Positions 5,047 to 6,077 of a DNA stretch of 6,077 nucleotides are shown one piece after another. The position numbers and the translations under genes were made by a program. Below the pieces are notes generated by a model, which was not told where the DNA came from, searched no databases, and worked only from the letters and a program-made list of their open reading frames with translations. Source of the stretch: Vulcanimicrobiota bacterium (lineage in GTDB: Bacteria; Vulcanimicrobiota; Vulcanimicrobiia; Vulcanimicrobiales; Vulcanimicrobiaceae); assembly GCA_003167055.1 (NCBI GenBank), contig PMUE01000124.1:4004-10080 (forward strand), written 5' to 3'. How positions within the stretch are numbered: position 1 is the stretch's first letter; every line of letters begins with the position of its first letter.

Positions 5047-5057
5047 ATCCTAGCATA
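5047..5057 (-). promoter_or_regulatory. Candidate -10 box for the 43-aa / coiled-coil gene pair
   Basis: On the minus strand this reads TATGCTAGGAT, which contains two overlapping TANNNT hexamers (TATGCT and TAGGAT). The second ends 7 nt before the ATG at 5039, the same geometry as the TATAAT ahead of the GTG at 2834. No clear -35 is visible. Confidence 0.35.
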
Positions 5058-5137
5058 CCGGTCGGGGCGCACCCTACCATGTGCGAGTTAGGCGGTCACT
5101 CGGCGCGATGAAATTGAGCATGGAAGTTTTACCAGAA

Positions 5138-5179
5138 ATAAAAGAAGCAGGTCCAGAAATTATTCATTTCTGGACCTGC
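5138..5179 (-). terminator. Rho-independent terminator of the tRNA-fMet gene
   Basis: A perfect 14-bp inverted repeat (5147-5160 with 5166-5179, arms GCAGGTCCAGAAAT and its complement) encloses a 5-nt loop. On the minus strand it is followed by TTCTTTTATTT. It begins 5 nt after the tRNA 3' end, as expected for a monocistronic tRNA transcript. Confidence 0.85.
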
Positions 5180-5184
5180 ACAGG

Positions 5185-5258
<74 letters not shown>

Positions 5259-5294
5259 ATGGACTGCGTTTGATACGGCGGGTCGAACGCCTTT

Positions 5295-5314
5295 CCTTCC
5301 GAACCATCGGAAGG
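5295..5314 (+). promoter_or_regulatory. Hairpin over the Shine-Dalgarno of the deaminase gene
   Basis: CCTTCCGA (5295-5302), loop ACCA, TCGGAAGG (5307-5314): a perfect 8-bp stem ending 1 nt before the ATG at 5316. The right arm carries GGAAGG, the only ribosome-site-like sequence before that ATG, although its spacing is short. If folded in the mRNA it would hide the site; as DNA it could be an operator between the divergent tRNA and deaminase genes. Confidence 0.45.
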
Positions 5315-5315
5315 C

Positions 5316-6077
5316 ATGGAATCGATCCAGCCGGCCGTCGCAAGTCTACCAAAGATTCATCTCCATTGCCACCTTGAAGGCTGTCTTCGGGCGCAGACTT
5401 TTGTCGATTTAACCCGGCGCTACGGGCTCTCGACGCGTTATCAGCCGGGTCAGGCCGAGGTTTCCGGGCCCACCGATCCCGCGCAAGTCTATGAGTTTTC
5501 GACCTTCCCCGAGTTCTTGTTGATCTTTGCGGCCGTAAGCCGGGCGCTTGCCTCGCCCGACGACTACGCGCGCCTGGCACGGGAGTTCGTGGCCGATGCG
5601 CTCGCGCAAAACGTCGTGCACGGCGAACTGTTCATCTCGCCGTCGGTCTGGGCGTTCTTCCATCACGACCTCGATATTGCGGCGACGATTCGAACGATCG
5701 TCGCCGAGTTGCGCGCCGCGCGCCCCGACGGCGTCGAGTTCTCGCTCATTGTCGACGTGACGCGGAACTTCGGCGCGGATTCGGCGATGCGCACCGCAAA
5801 GCTCGCGGCCGGGCTTGCGGGTGAGGGCGTGATTGGTATTGGGCTTGGCGGCGATGAAGCGCGCTTTCCCGCCGAACTCTTCGGCGACGTCTTCGCGTTT
5901 GCGCGCGCAAGTGGACTGCATACCGTCGCGCACGCGGGCGAAGCAGCCGGCGCACAGAGCGTCGCCGCCGCGATCGACATCGGTGCCGAGCGGATCGGCC
6001 ACGGGGTTGACGTGATGAATGAAAAAGATGCGATCGGCTTGTTGCATGAAATGGCAGAGCACAATGTACTCGTGGAA
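5316..6077 (+). CDS. Adenosine / aminodeoxyfutalosine deaminase family protein, 3' end missing
   Basis: The frame is open from ATG 5316 (the first start after an in-frame TGA at 5271) to the right edge, 254 codons. It is a metal-dependent amidohydrolase of the adenosine deaminase family, which removes the 6-amino group from a purine nucleoside to give the inosine-type product. Motifs seen: KIHLHCHLEG with metal ligands H17 and H19; GIGLGGDE at 174-181; HTVAHAGE with ligand H206 and catalytic E209; RIGHGV with catalytic H229. Family members have about 330-350 residues, so the last 80-100, with the Asp-Asp metal/catalytic motif, lie outside. The substrate may be adenosine, adenine or aminodeoxyfutalosine (menaquinone via futalosine); the sequence seen does not decide. 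The usual Glu/Asp before the HxH motif is His15 here. It is cytoplasmic, high-GC, and divergent from tRNA-fMet with 57 bp between them. Confidence 0.9.
   Translation, partial: MESIQPAVASLPKIHLHCHLEGCLRAQTFVDLTRRYGLSTRYQPGQAEVSGPTDPAQVYEFSTFPEFLLIFAAVSRALASPDDYARLAREFVADALAQNVVHGELFISPSVWAFFHHDLDIAATIRTIVAELRAARPDGVEFSLIVDVTRNFGADSAMRTAKLAAGLAGEGVIGIGLGGDEARFPAELFGDVFAFARASGLHTVAHAGEAAGAQSVAAAIDIGAERIGHGVDVMNEKDAIGLLHEMAEHNVLVE

Overview
The window comes from a bacterium of fairly high GC. In the rows I counted by eye, the right-hand housekeeping end is in the mid 60s percent GC and the left-hand cassette in the low to mid 50s. The lineage cannot be fixed from the sequence. Two genes have a TANNNT -10 box 6-7 bp before the start codon (leaderless style), others have normal Shine-Dalgarno sites, and the initiator tRNA gene lacks an encoded CCA. 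That would fit an actinobacterial, Deinococcus-like or deep-branching phylum, but this is only a guess.

Left third (1-2548, + strand): a tightly packed, probably co-transcribed cassette. It holds the last 66 residues of a superfamily I (UvrD/PcrA-type) helicase, cut by the window edge; a 461-aa protein of no family I recognise, starting directly at the helicase stop codon; and a protein joining an N-terminal STAS-like domain to a GHKL (HATPase) domain. Helicase + orphan + STAS-GHKL ATPase looks like an accessory, possibly defence-type, operon and is the best candidate for an undescribed system here. Its 5' part lies outside the window.

Middle (2549-5039): an accessory patchwork. A headless gene remnant on the minus strand (2639-2815) abuts a perfect TATAAT that drives a small GTG-started gene (2834-3148). 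That gene converges on a minus-strand run: a Cys-rich putative zinc-binding peptide (4290-4114), a three-helix membrane protein (4055-3708) and a lipoprotein (3705-3280). The small plus gene and the lipoprotein both look frame-broken near their 3' ends; correcting one base in each would place their stops 15 bp apart. Further right on the minus strand lie a 29-aa one-helix peptide with a strong RBS and its own terminator (4470-4381), a coiled-coil/polyproline small protein (4888-4709) and a 43-aa acidic protein (5039-4908).

Right end (5040-6077): a conserved chromosomal segment. A minus-strand initiator tRNA-fMet (5258-5185) is followed by a 14-bp-stem terminator. Divergent from it is an adenosine/aminodeoxyfutalosine deaminase-family gene, incomplete at the right edge, whose Shine-Dalgarno sequence lies inside a perfect 8-bp hairpin.
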